From assembly GCA_964538875.1 (NCBI GenBank), contig CAZIHO010000076.1, positions 1-17,563 of the forward strand: a stretch of DNA of 17,563 nucleotides, read 5' to 3'. A program made the translations under genes and the position numbers. A model generated the notes under the pieces. The model was not told the DNA's origin, did not search any database, and was given only the letters and a program-made list of their open reading frames with translations. The DNA comes from CAZIHO01 sp964538875. Its GTDB lineage: Bacteria > Pseudomonadota > Gammaproteobacteria > Chromatiales > Chromatiaceae. Shown here piece after piece: positions 1 through 6,314 of the stretch (within the stretch, counting starts at the first letter, position 1; each line of letters opens with the position of its first letter).

Positions 1-2678
1 GTAGGAGCCAACGACGACCCCATCAACTCCGCCATCACCGGATTTGGGCCGACCCTCGGCACCGCTAATGGCACCGTCCCCGATGGCACCAATTTCATCA
101 CCGCCGGGGGCGCCGGCGGGCGGGTGGTACTCAATGCCGACGGCACCTTCAGCTTCTGGCCCGACGCCGGCGATACCGGGCCTTCCACCGCCACTTTCTT
201 CTATACGGTCACGGGCGGTGACACCGCCCAGGTCACCTTGACCTTTGAAACCGAGGAGTTGGTTTGGTTTATCGACAGCGCAGGCGGGCCAGTTTGCACT
301 GGTACCAATCTGGGCACCCAAGCCTGCCCCGCCTCGACCCTGGCGGCGGTGGCCAGCCTGGATACCAGCAACGACACCCTGTTTGTCGCTAGCGGCAGCC
401 AGGGTTGTGGCGCGGGCATCACCTTGGAGTCCGGAGAAAAGCTGATAGGTGAAGGGGCGACCGGCACCTTGTCGGCGCACAGCGGAGTGACGCCGGTCGC
501 AGGCTCCACACTGCCGACGCTAACCGGCAACAGCGGGAACTGGCCGGCCCTGACCAGCGCCAGCAATTGCGTCACCCTGGGCAGCAACAACCGTATCCTG
601 GGTATCCAATTTGGCAATGTGGGCGCGGCCAACACGGCCTTGACCGGCACCAACTTCGGTACCCTGACCCTGAACGAAACCTCCATCAATACCAATGGCC
701 GGGCCTTGAATCTCGACAATGGAACCCTGGCCGCGACCTTCACCGGGATCAGCTCCACCGGAGGCACCAATAATCTGAGGCTCAACAACGTCGCGGGCAG
801 CGCGGACTTCGGCACTGGAGCCCTCAGCGGTGCCACGGACGATGCCTTCAGCCTGACGGGGGGCGCCGGGACCTTTACCTATGGCGGCACCATCAACAAC
901 AGCAGCGCCCGTTCAGTATTTGTAAACGGCAAGACCGGCGGTACCCTGAACTTCAATGGCGCCATCTCCAGCAGCAATAAGGGCGTGGTGCTGACCAGCA
1001 ACACCGGCGCTACCCTCAACTTCCAGGGCGGCATCTCTTTAAGCACGGGCACCATCGCGGCCTTCACCGCCACCGGCGGCGGCACGGTCAATGTCTGCGA
1101 TGAGAATCCCTGCAACCCAGCCGCCACCGGCGCCTTGGTGAATAATCTGACCACCACCACCGGTACGGCGCTCAACGTGGCCAGCACCACCATCGGCGCC
1201 AATGGACTGGAATTCCGCAGCATCTCGTCCAATGGCGCGACCAACGGCATTGTGCTGAATAACACCGGTAGCAGCGGCGGTCTGGCGGTAAAAGGAACCG
1301 GCACCACCGCAGGTAGCGGCGGCACCATTCAAAATTCCACCGGCGTGGGCGTATCCCTGACCAGTACCAGCTCGGTAAGCCTTTCATACCTGAATGTTAC
1401 TAATGGAGACAACGACGGTATTGGTGGTTCGTCGGTGACTGGACTCTCGCTGACCGGAGTTCAGATTACGTCCAACGGCGATGCCGCTGGCGAGGCCGGT
1501 ATCGACTTAAGCAACCTGCTCGGCACCTCGACTTGGTCGGGCATTACGGTCAGTGGTTCGGCGGAGGACAATGTGGTGATCCGCAATTCCAGCGGCGTAC
1601 TGGCCAGCCTAAACGTGACCAGTAGCGCCTTCAGTAACAATTCGGCGATCGGCAACGACGGCTTCCTGATGGATGCGTCCGGCACTGCCAGCATGACGGT
1701 GAGCGTCACCAACAGTACCTTTGCCGCCCATCGCGGCGACCATTTCCAGGCTGCCGCAGCCAATTCCGGGGTGCTGGACGTGGTCTTCTCCAACAACGGC
1801 CTCTCGGGTGGTCATGCCACCGCGCTAGGACAAGGCATCACCATCAGCGCGGCCACCGGCCTGCCCGGCTATGGCGGCACCGTGGATTACAACATCGACA
1901 ATAACACCATCAATGGTTCCATCCTCAGCGCCATCACCGCCAATCTGGGGACCTCGGCCGNNNNNNNNNNNNNNNNNNNNNNNNNNNNNNNNNNNNNNNN
2001 NNNNNNNNNNNNNNNNNNNNNNNNNNNNNNNNNNNNNNNNNNNNNNNNNNNNNNNNNNNNACCATCAATGGTTCCATCCTCAGCGCCATCACCGCCAATC
2101 TGGGGACCTCGGCCGACGCTGAGATGCGCGGCACCATCAGCGGCAACACCATTGGCACCGTGGGAAGCTTCCAATCTGGATCGACCCAAGCTTCCGGCAT
2201 CACGGTCGAGTCGCACGGCAATGGCACCCATACCACATTGATCACCAACAATATCATTAGGCAGACCTTTGACCGTGGGATCAACGTCCTGGCGAATGAT
2301 GGGAACGGCTTCATGAATATGACGGTTACCAACAATCAAGCTGTCCATTCGGACGGCACCAACAGTCGCGAAGGCTTCTTCATCAACAATGGTTCTACCG
2401 ATCCGAACATTTTCGGTACCCCGGACTCCCATTTCGTATGCCTGAGCTTGACCGGCAATACGCTGACTCATGGACCAGGCGCTCCAGATGATTTCCGTCT
2501 GCGCCAGCGGTTCAGCTCGACGATCCGGTTGCCGGGTTATGCCGGGGCGGCGACGGACACGGCGGCGGTCGTCAACTTCGTCAATACTAATAACACCTCA
2601 ACCACCGGCTCGGCGACCGTGAATTCACCGCCTGGTGGAGGATTCGTTGGTGGCGCGGCCTGTCCGTTGCCTCCATAG
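1..2678 (+). CDS. Partial surface/secreted beta-helix (beta strand repeat) protein, interrupted by a gap
   Basis: The reading frame is open from base 1, so the 5' end lies outside the window and no signal peptide can be seen. The first ~80 residues resemble the end of a bacterial Ig/cadherin-like repeat (motif LNADGTFSF, then FFYTVTGGDTAQVTLTF). From about base 262 (WFIDSAG) a segment of the pectate-lyase-like beta-helix type begins: VWFIDSAGG, STLAAV, DTLFVASGS, ITLESGEKLIGEGA. Hundreds of Gly/Thr/Ser/Asn-rich residues with short repeated strands follow, as in right-handed parallel beta-helix adhesins. The 100-N gap puts the two halves in different frames. Joining them at the shared 55-bp end restores one frame to the stop at 2676-2678, giving 840 residues in the window. 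No sortase signal, RTX nonapeptides or autotransporter barrel are visible at the C-terminus, which ends GGAACPLPP. An extracellular or cell-surface role is inferred from the family; ligand and export route are unknown. Confidence 0.75.
1906..1960 (+). repeat. 55-bp direct copy, left side of gap
   Basis: These 55 bases are identical to 2061-2115 and end exactly at the first N. They encode part of the beta-helix protein (TINGSILSAITANLGTSA). An exact copy abutting each side of an N run is what two contigs with an unmerged end overlap look like. Confidence 0.9.
1961..2060. other. Assembly gap of 100 N
   Basis: Exactly 100 Ns, a typical placeholder length. The flanks share a 55-bp identical end, so real sequence may not be missing at all. 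Removing one copy and the Ns (155 bases) rejoins the frames: base 1960 and base 2115 are both the first base of a codon in their respective frames. Confidence 0.97.
2061..2115 (+). repeat. 55-bp direct copy, right side of gap
   Basis: Identical to 1906-1960 and starting immediately after the last N. Most likely the same genomic bases represented twice, although a genuine tandem repeat unit of the beta-helix cannot be excluded from the sequence alone. Confidence 0.9.
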
Positions 2679-2701
2679 ACTTTCCAATAGGGCCTCAACT
2701 G

Positions 2702-2720
2702 GACCGGGCTCTGCCCGGTC
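2702..2720 (+). other. Stem-loop between the beta-helix gene and collar gene 1
   Basis: GACCGGGC and GCCCGGTC form a perfect 8-bp stem with a 3-nt loop (TCT). It lies 23 bp after the stop of the beta-helix gene and just before the AGGAGAGAG ribosome site of the next gene. No T-run follows, so it is not a standard intrinsic terminator. It could be an mRNA processing or stability element. Confidence 0.4.
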
Positions 2721-2743
2721 GCAACTCTGCAGGAGAGAGAAAA

Positions 2744-3241
2744 ATGGCCGAACCCTTTCTGTCGGAAATACGGATCATGAGCTTCAGCTTTCCCCCAAAG
2801 GGCTGGGCGCTGTGTGACGGCCAACTGCTGCCGATCAACCAGAATCAGGCCCTGTTCTCGCTGCTCGGGACCACCTTCGGCGGCGACGGGCGGGTCAACT
2901 TTGGCCTGCCGGATTTACGGGGCCGGGTGCCGATTCATGTGGGCGGCAGCCACACCCTGGGCGAACGGGGGGGCGAACAGGCCCATACCCTGTCCATCGC
3001 CGAGATTCCCACCCATACCCATGTGCTATCGGGTTCGCCGTCCAATGCCAACTCGGTAATTGCGGCTGGTAATGTGCTGGCCGCCGCCAATAATGTCTAC
3101 AACCCACCGGCCAATCTGGTCGCCCTAGGCGCCGGCTCGGTTGCGAATATCGGTGGCTCCCAGGCGCACCTCAATATGCAGCCGTTTCTGACCCTGAATT
3201 TCTCGATCGCCCTGCAGGGCATCTTTCCAAGTCCGACCTAG
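2744..3241 (+). CDS. Phage tail collar domain protein (microcystin-dependent protein family), copy 1
   Basis: 165 residues. The N-terminal half is a tail-collar domain: MAEPFLSEIRIMSF, GWALCDGQLLPINQNQALFSLLGTT, the GGDG turn and FGLPDLRGRVPIH (to about residue 65). A central EIPTHTHV segment follows, and the conserved C-terminal strand ends LNFSIALQGIFPSPT. The family is named for phage tail fibre proteins and the cyanobacterial MdpB proteins; its chromosomal members have no settled biochemical role. No signal peptide or membrane segment is seen. The start is fixed by a strong AGGAGAGAG site just upstream. It is the first of three tandem paralogues spaced 12 bp apart, placed directly after the beta-helix gene and probably co-transcribed with the following genes. 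No capsid, sheath, baseplate or lysis genes are nearby, so a prophage tail is unlikely. Confidence 0.88.
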   Translation: MAEPFLSEIRIMSFSFPPKGWALCDGQLLPINQNQALFSLLGTTFGGDGRVNFGLPDLRGRVPIHVGGSHTLGERGGEQAHTLSIAEIPTHTHVLSGSPSNANSVIAAGNVLAAANNVYNPPANLVALGAGSVANIGGSQAHLNMQPFLTLNFSIALQGIFPSPT

Positions 3242-3253
3242 AGGAGTAACTCC

Positions 3254-3757
3254 ATGGCACAACCCTACGTCGGTGAGATACGGATGTTCGCCGGGAATTT
3301 CGCGCCAGCGGGCTGGATGTTCTGCGAAGGCCAACTGCTTCCCATTTCCGAGAACGAAACCCTGTTTCAACTCATCGGCACCACCTATGGCGGCGACGGT
3401 GAATCGACCTTTGCCCTGCCGGACCTACGGGGCCGCCTGCCCCTGCACATGGGCAACGGCTTTGTTTTGGCGGAAACGGGCGGGGCCGAGGAAATTACCT
3501 TGACAGTCGGTCAAATCCCAGCACACAGCCACCCGCTTTTAGCGTCCTCGTCAGGGGCAACGGCCGTGACTCCGGTCAACAACCTATTGGCGGAGTCGAT
3601 TACCATCAATCCCTATATTCAAGACGTAACCAGTTCCAGCATGAATCCGGCAGTGGTGTCGCTGGTCGGTGGTAGTCAGCCTCACACCAATTTCCAGCCC
3701 TATTTGTGTGTCGACTTTATCATTTCCCTATTCGGCATCTTTCCCTCGCCTACCTAG
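3254..3757 (+). CDS. Phage tail collar domain protein (microcystin-dependent protein family), copy 2
   Basis: 167 residues, with the same architecture as copy 1: MAQPYVGEIRMFAGNFAPAGWMFCEGQLLPISENETLFQLIGTT start, YGGDG turn, FALPDLRGRLPLH, then QIPAHSHP and the C-terminal strand FIISLFGIFPSPT. It is the most diverged of the four in its first half (WMFCEGQ instead of W-CDGQ). A GAGGAG site lies between the stop of copy 1 and its ATG. The last ~9 codons and the 12-bp spacer behind it recur at 5216-5255 at the end of the GNAT gene, marking the left edge of a duplicated block. The role is unknown; a structural or carbohydrate-binding role as in phage fibres is only an analogy. Confidence 0.88.
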   Translation: MAQPYVGEIRMFAGNFAPAGWMFCEGQLLPISENETLFQLIGTTYGGDGESTFALPDLRGRLPLHMGNGFVLAETGGAEEITLTVGQIPAHSHPLLASSSGATAVTPVNNLLAESITINPYIQDVTSSSMNPAVVSLVGGSQPHTNFQPYLCVDFIISLFGIFPSPT

Positions 3758-4274
3758 CAGGACTAAGCCATGGCCGATCCTTTTGTCGCCGAAATCAGAA
3801 TCTTTCCCTTCAACTTCGCCCCCAAGGGCTGGGCTTGGTGTGACGGACAACTGCTACCCCTGTCCCAAAACACCGCCCTATTCTCATTGCTCGGGACCAC
3901 CTACGGCGGTAACGGCAAAAGCAATTTCGCCCTGCCGGATCTACAGGGGCGGGCACCTATGCACCCTCAACAAGGGCCTGGACTGTCTCTGCATGACCTG
4001 GGCGAACAGGGCGGCAGTGACACCGTTAGCCTATTGGAGAGTGAGATCCCGTCCCACACCCACGCCCTGCGGGTCGCGACCGACGACGGGGACTTGAAGG
4101 CGCCCACCAGTAGCCGGGTCCTCGCCAGGTCGACTAACGGCTTTTTGTACCAGACTTCAACCAGCGGCTTACAACCCCTGTCGGACCAAGCTCTGGCACC
4201 CTCTGGCGGCGACCAGCCCCACAACAACCTGCAGCCTTATCTGACGTTTTATTTTTGCATTGCCTTGCAAGGCG
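3730..4274 (+). repeat. Duplicated block, copy A (end of collar 2 plus most of collar 3)
   Basis: A 545-bp stretch that aligns without length change to 5216-5760 (offset 1486). It spans the last ~9 codons of collar gene 2, the intergenic spacer and collar gene 3 up to five codons before its stop. The junction region contains an identical 18-bp run, 3746-3763 = 5232-5249. Similarity was judged by eye and drops off at both edges. Confidence 0.75.
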
Positions 4275-4294
4275 TGTTTCCACCCCGCACTTGA
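3770..4294 (+). CDS. Phage tail collar domain protein (microcystin-dependent protein family), copy 3
   Basis: 174 residues. It starts MADPFVAEIRIFPFNFAPKGWAWCDGQ and has the collar motifs LFSLLGTT, YGGNG and FALPDLQGRAPMH. A Gly/Leu-rich middle (GPGLSLHDLGEQGGSDTVSL) and EIPSHTHALRV follow, then a longer variable region and the terminal strand FYFCIALQGVFPPRT. It lies 12 bp after copy 2, behind a weak AGGA site. It is the parent-like version of copy 4: about 30 differences over 168 aligned residues by eye. It keeps both the GGxG turn and the full tail that copy 4 has lost. It is followed 21 bp later by the DUF6916-like gene. No export signal is seen. Confidence 0.88.
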   Translation: MADPFVAEIRIFPFNFAPKGWAWCDGQLLPLSQNTALFSLLGTTYGGNGKSNFALPDLQGRAPMHPQQGPGLSLHDLGEQGGSDTVSLLESEIPSHTHALRVATDDGDLKAPTSSRVLARSTNGFLYQTSTSGLQPLSDQALAPSGGDQPHNNLQPYLTFYFCIALQGVFPPRT

Positions 4295-4315
4295 TCTCTT
4301 TACCGGGGAACTATC

Positions 4316-4729
4316 ATGAAAAGAAGGGCATTTATTGCGGCGGCAGCCCTGAGTACCGGGTTCGGTTGGTGGCCCCCGATTTTTGCGGCGGCTCCCTCCA
4401 AACAGACGGCCCGGTTGCTGCCCCTGGATACGGGCATCAGCTTTGACACCCTCAATGCCTATGTGGGCCAGAGCTTCAGCGTATACGGCAGTACCGGCGT
4501 GGGTTTCGTGGTGAAACTGACCCTCACCTCCCTGGACAACCGCCGTCTCAGCAGCGAAACGGATCAATTTTCCGCCCGCTTCCGGGGCTCCACCAGCAGT
4601 CCATTGGAATCCGGCGTCTACTCGTTTGAACACGCCAGTTCCGGCCAATTCCGGTTGCTGATCGAGCCCATCGGCACCTCGGCAAAGGGCGCCGACTACC
4701 GGGCCGACTTCAATTTGTTGTTGCCCTGA
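4316..4729 (+). CDS. DUF6916-like protein with Tat-type signal peptide
   Basis: 137 residues. The N-terminus MKRRAFIAAAALSTGF carries paired arginines followed by a hydrophobic stretch and an Ala-rich cleavage region (IFAAAPS, around residue 27), as in twin-arginine export signals, so the mature ~110-residue domain is probably periplasmic or further exported. The domain runs from FDTLNAYVGQSFSVY to ADYRADFNLLLP and contains FRGSTSSPLESGVYSFEH and the PIG motif. It aligns over its whole length with the minus-strand gene at 5856-6152, so I assign both to the same small family, which I recall as DUF6916. It sits between collar genes 3 and 4, and no catalytic residues are evident. Function unknown; its place suggests a shared structure or pathway with the collar proteins. 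Confidence 0.7.
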   Translation: MKRRAFIAAAALSTGFGWWPPIFAAAPSKQTARLLPLDTGISFDTLNAYVGQSFSVYGSTGVGFVVKLTLTSLDNRRLSSETDQFSARFRGSTSSPLESGVYSFEHASSGQFRLLIEPIGTSAKGADYRADFNLLLP

Positions 4730-4739
4730 TCGATCGGCG

Positions 4740-5243
4740 GTGCTGCAACTTCGCCCCATTCAGCCGGAGGATCGCGCCCTGCTGTTGCGGATCTATTCCG
4801 CCACCCGCGCCGATGAATTGGCCATTTTTCAATTGGACGCAGCCTGGCAAGCCGCCTTTCTGAACCAGCAATTCGAAGCCCAACAGCAGTTCTATGAACA
4901 AAATTATCCGGGAGCGCGGTTGGATTTGATCCTGGACGAGGATCTGCCGGTGGGCCGGCTCTACGTGGCCCGCTGGAACCAGGAAATCCGCATCATGGAC
5001 ATCGCACTGCTGCCCGAATACCGGAACCGGGGTATCGGCGGCACCCTGATCGGCAATCTGCTGGATGAAGCGGGCGCGGCGGGCAAGATGTTGAGTATCC
5101 ATGTTGAACGTTACAACCCGGCCCTGCGGCTTTATCAGCGCCTCGGTTTCTCCGTCGCCGAGGATAAGGGCGTCTACCTACTGATGGAGGCCCGCCCCCA
5201 GAGGACCGCAAGCGCATTCGACCTCTTGCCTTCGCCTACCTAG
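4740..5243 (+). CDS. GNAT family N-acetyltransferase with a collar-type C-terminal tail
   Basis: 167 residues from a GTG start, 10 bp after the DUF6916-like gene. The fold markers of the Gcn5-related acetyltransferases are present: an N-terminal LRPIQPEDRALLLRIY, the strand IRIMDIALLPEYR, the acetyl-CoA loop RNRGIG followed by GTLIGNLLDEA (about residues 92-112), and the ending HVERYNPALRLYQRLGF. These predict transfer of an acetyl group from acetyl-CoA to an amine; the substrate is not visible. The last nine residues, AFDLLPSPT, match the ending LFGIFPSPT of collar protein 2 in the same frame. The 3' end of this gene therefore appears to come from the block duplication that produced collar gene 4. 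No antitoxin-like partner is adjacent, so a toxin role is not supported. No clear ribosome site precedes the GTG. Confidence 0.82.
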   Translation: MLQLRPIQPEDRALLLRIYSATRADELAIFQLDAAWQAAFLNQQFEAQQQFYEQNYPGARLDLILDEDLPVGRLYVARWNQEIRIMDIALLPEYRNRGIGGTLIGNLLDEAGAAGKMLSIHVERYNPALRLYQRLGFSVAEDKGVYLLMEARPQRTASAFDLLPSPT

Positions 5244-5760
5244 CAGGACCCAACCATGGCCGATCCCTTTGTCGCCGAAATCAGAATCTTTCCCTTCAAC
5301 TTCCCGCCCAGGGGCTGGGCCTGGTGTGACGGACAGATGATGCCGATGTCCCAGAATACCGTGCTATTCTCGAAGCTCGGCACCACCCACGGCAGCATCA
5401 GCAAAAACAGTTTCGCCCTACCGGATCTGCGGGGGCGCGCACCCATGCACCCCGGCCAGGGGCCCGGGCTGTCGCTGCATGACCTGGGTGAACAGGGCGG
5501 CAGTGAAACCGTTAGCCTATTGGAGACTGAGATCCCGGCCCACACCCACAGCCTGCGGGTCACGACCGACGACGGGGATTTGAAGGCGCCTACCAGTAGC
5601 CGGGTCCTCGCCAGATCCACCAACGGCTTTTTGTATCAGACTTCAGCCGGAAACTTACAACCCCTTTCGAACCAAGCCCTGGCAGCCACTGGCGGCAATG
5701 CGCCCCATAACAACATGCAGCCCTATCTAACGCTGTATTTTTGTATTGCTTTGCAAGGCG
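5216..5760 (+). repeat. Duplicated block, copy B (GNAT tail plus most of collar 4)
   Basis: Second copy of the 545-bp block 3730-4274, without insertions or deletions. Its left edge lies inside the GNAT coding sequence and its right edge falls at CAAGGCG, one codon before the early stop of collar gene 4. Both edges produce an altered protein end. Confidence 0.75.
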
Positions 5761-5765
5761 GCTAG
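5256..5765 (+). CDS. Phage tail collar domain protein, copy 4 (diverged duplicate with clipped C-terminus)
   Basis: 169 residues, a close relative of copy 3, with the same N-terminus MADPFVAEIRIFPFNF and the same long middle (GPGLSLHDLGEQGGSETVSLLE, then KAPTSSRVLARSTNGFLYQT). Two changes stand out. The usual YGGNG turn of the collar domain is HGSIS here, so a family hallmark is gone. The C-terminal strand ends LYFCIALQGG instead of LQGVFPPRT, because the duplication ended inside the gene and a stop follows at once. The gene lies 12 bp after the GNAT stop. It may be a decaying copy, or a variant freed to take on another binding role; the frame is fully open and most residues are conserved. 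Confidence 0.85.
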   Translation: MADPFVAEIRIFPFNFPPRGWAWCDGQMMPMSQNTVLFSKLGTTHGSISKNSFALPDLRGRAPMHPGQGPGLSLHDLGEQGGSETVSLLETEIPAHTHSLRVTTDDGDLKAPTSSRVLARSTNGFLYQTSAGNLQPLSNQALAATGGNAPHNNMQPYLTLYFCIALQGG

Positions 5766-5855
5766 TTATTTTTCAGGCCGGGGGTTTTGGGGGTGAAACC
5801 GGCCCTTGCTGGGTGTGGACCACCGGGCCGGCGGTCATGCCTGACCGGTGGGCGG

Positions 5856-6152
5856 TCAAGTAAAAATGGCCTCGTAACCGACTGCTGTTTCACTCCGGCC
5901 GATGGGCACCAGAAAAATCTCTAAATCCCCCATCGCGGCATGGCAAAGCCGGTAGGTCCCTTGGGCCAACAGGGGTTGCGGCGGGCCGCGAAATTCCAGG
6001 GAATAGGGTTGGCGCCGATAGGTACCCTGGTGGGCACTGAGGGGAGTGACGCTGGTCAAGCACAAGACCAACCGCTGCCCGGCTCCGAGCTGAAGGGTGA
6101 AATCCTGGTGCAATCGCACCTGCCAATCCTCGACAAGCAGCTTTTCCAGCAT
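5856..6152 (-). CDS. Second DUF6916-like protein, no signal peptide
   Basis: 98 residues, MLEKLLVEDWQVRLHQDF to VGYEAIFT. The frame is open further upstream, to an ATG at 6302, but that would run through the groEL terminator. The ATG at 6150-6152 has an excellent TAGGAG site 5 nt upstream and starts where the domain starts. The protein aligns end to end with the mature part of the 4316-4729 protein. Shared positions include FRG, the G-Y of the GTYRLCHAA/GVYSFEHAS segment, the His-Ala pair, Gly, PIG and Y-A-F near the end. Unlike that paralogue it has no Tat or Sec signal and would stay in the cytoplasm. It converges on collar gene 4 with a 90-bp spacer and lies downstream of groEL, separated by a terminator. 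Function unknown. Confidence 0.72.
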   Translation of the reverse strand: MLEKLLVEDWQVRLHQDFTLQLGAGQRLVLCLTSVTPLSAHQGTYRRQPYSLEFRGPPQPLLAQGTYRLCHAAMGDLEIFLVPIGRSETAVGYEAIFT

Positions 6153-6157
6153 GACAA

Positions 6158-6163
6158 CTCCTA
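6158..6163 (-). promoter_or_regulatory. Ribosome binding site deciding the start of the minus-strand DUF6916-like gene
   Basis: TAGGAG on the minus strand, 5 nt before the ATG at 6150-6152. It supports the short 98-residue form over the in-frame ATG at 6302. Confidence 0.7.
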
Positions 6164-6264
6164 AAGTAACGGGGTGGAAACGGCGCTGACCGGCCAGCCG
6201 CCATACTCGCACCGGACCCGGATGGAAGCAAACGCTGGCGAAATCGCCCAGAATAATCCTTACC

Positions 6265-6292
6265 AAAAAAAAGCCCCGCCGGGGCGGGGCTT
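6265..6292 (-). terminator. Intrinsic terminator of the groES-groEL operon
   Basis: On the minus strand AAGCCCCGCC and GGCGGGGCTT form a 10-bp perfect stem around two C bases, running directly into a T-run (plus-strand A-run 6265-6272). It begins about 22 bp after the groEL stop codon. This is a textbook rho-independent terminator and isolates groEL from the DUF6916-like gene behind it. Confidence 0.92.
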
Positions 6293-6314
6293 CTTCATCC
6301 ATGGAGGAATGGGC

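Noticed and set aside
4740..5243. GNAT as a toxin of a toxin-antitoxin pair
   Set aside because: No small DNA-binding antitoxin gene precedes it, and the upstream gene is an exported DUF6916-like protein.
2744..5765. Prophage or phage tail module
   Set aside because: Only collar-domain proteins are present; there is no tape measure, sheath, baseplate, portal, integrase or lysis gene, and the neighbours are a beta-helix protein and housekeeping genes.
5776..5804. GGCCGG/CCGGCC inverted repeat after collar 4 as a terminator
   Set aside because: The loop is 17 nt and no T-run follows the stem, so it cannot be called an intrinsic terminator.
5832..5847. CGGTCA/TGACCG hairpin between the convergent collar 4 and DUF6916-like genes
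   Set aside because: A 6-bp stem with no T-run on either strand; expected by chance in GC-rich DNA.
6153..6302. N-terminal extension of the minus-strand DUF6916-like gene to the ATG at 6302
   Set aside because: It would translate the groEL terminator; the internal ATG at 6152 has a strong ribosome site and begins at the domain.
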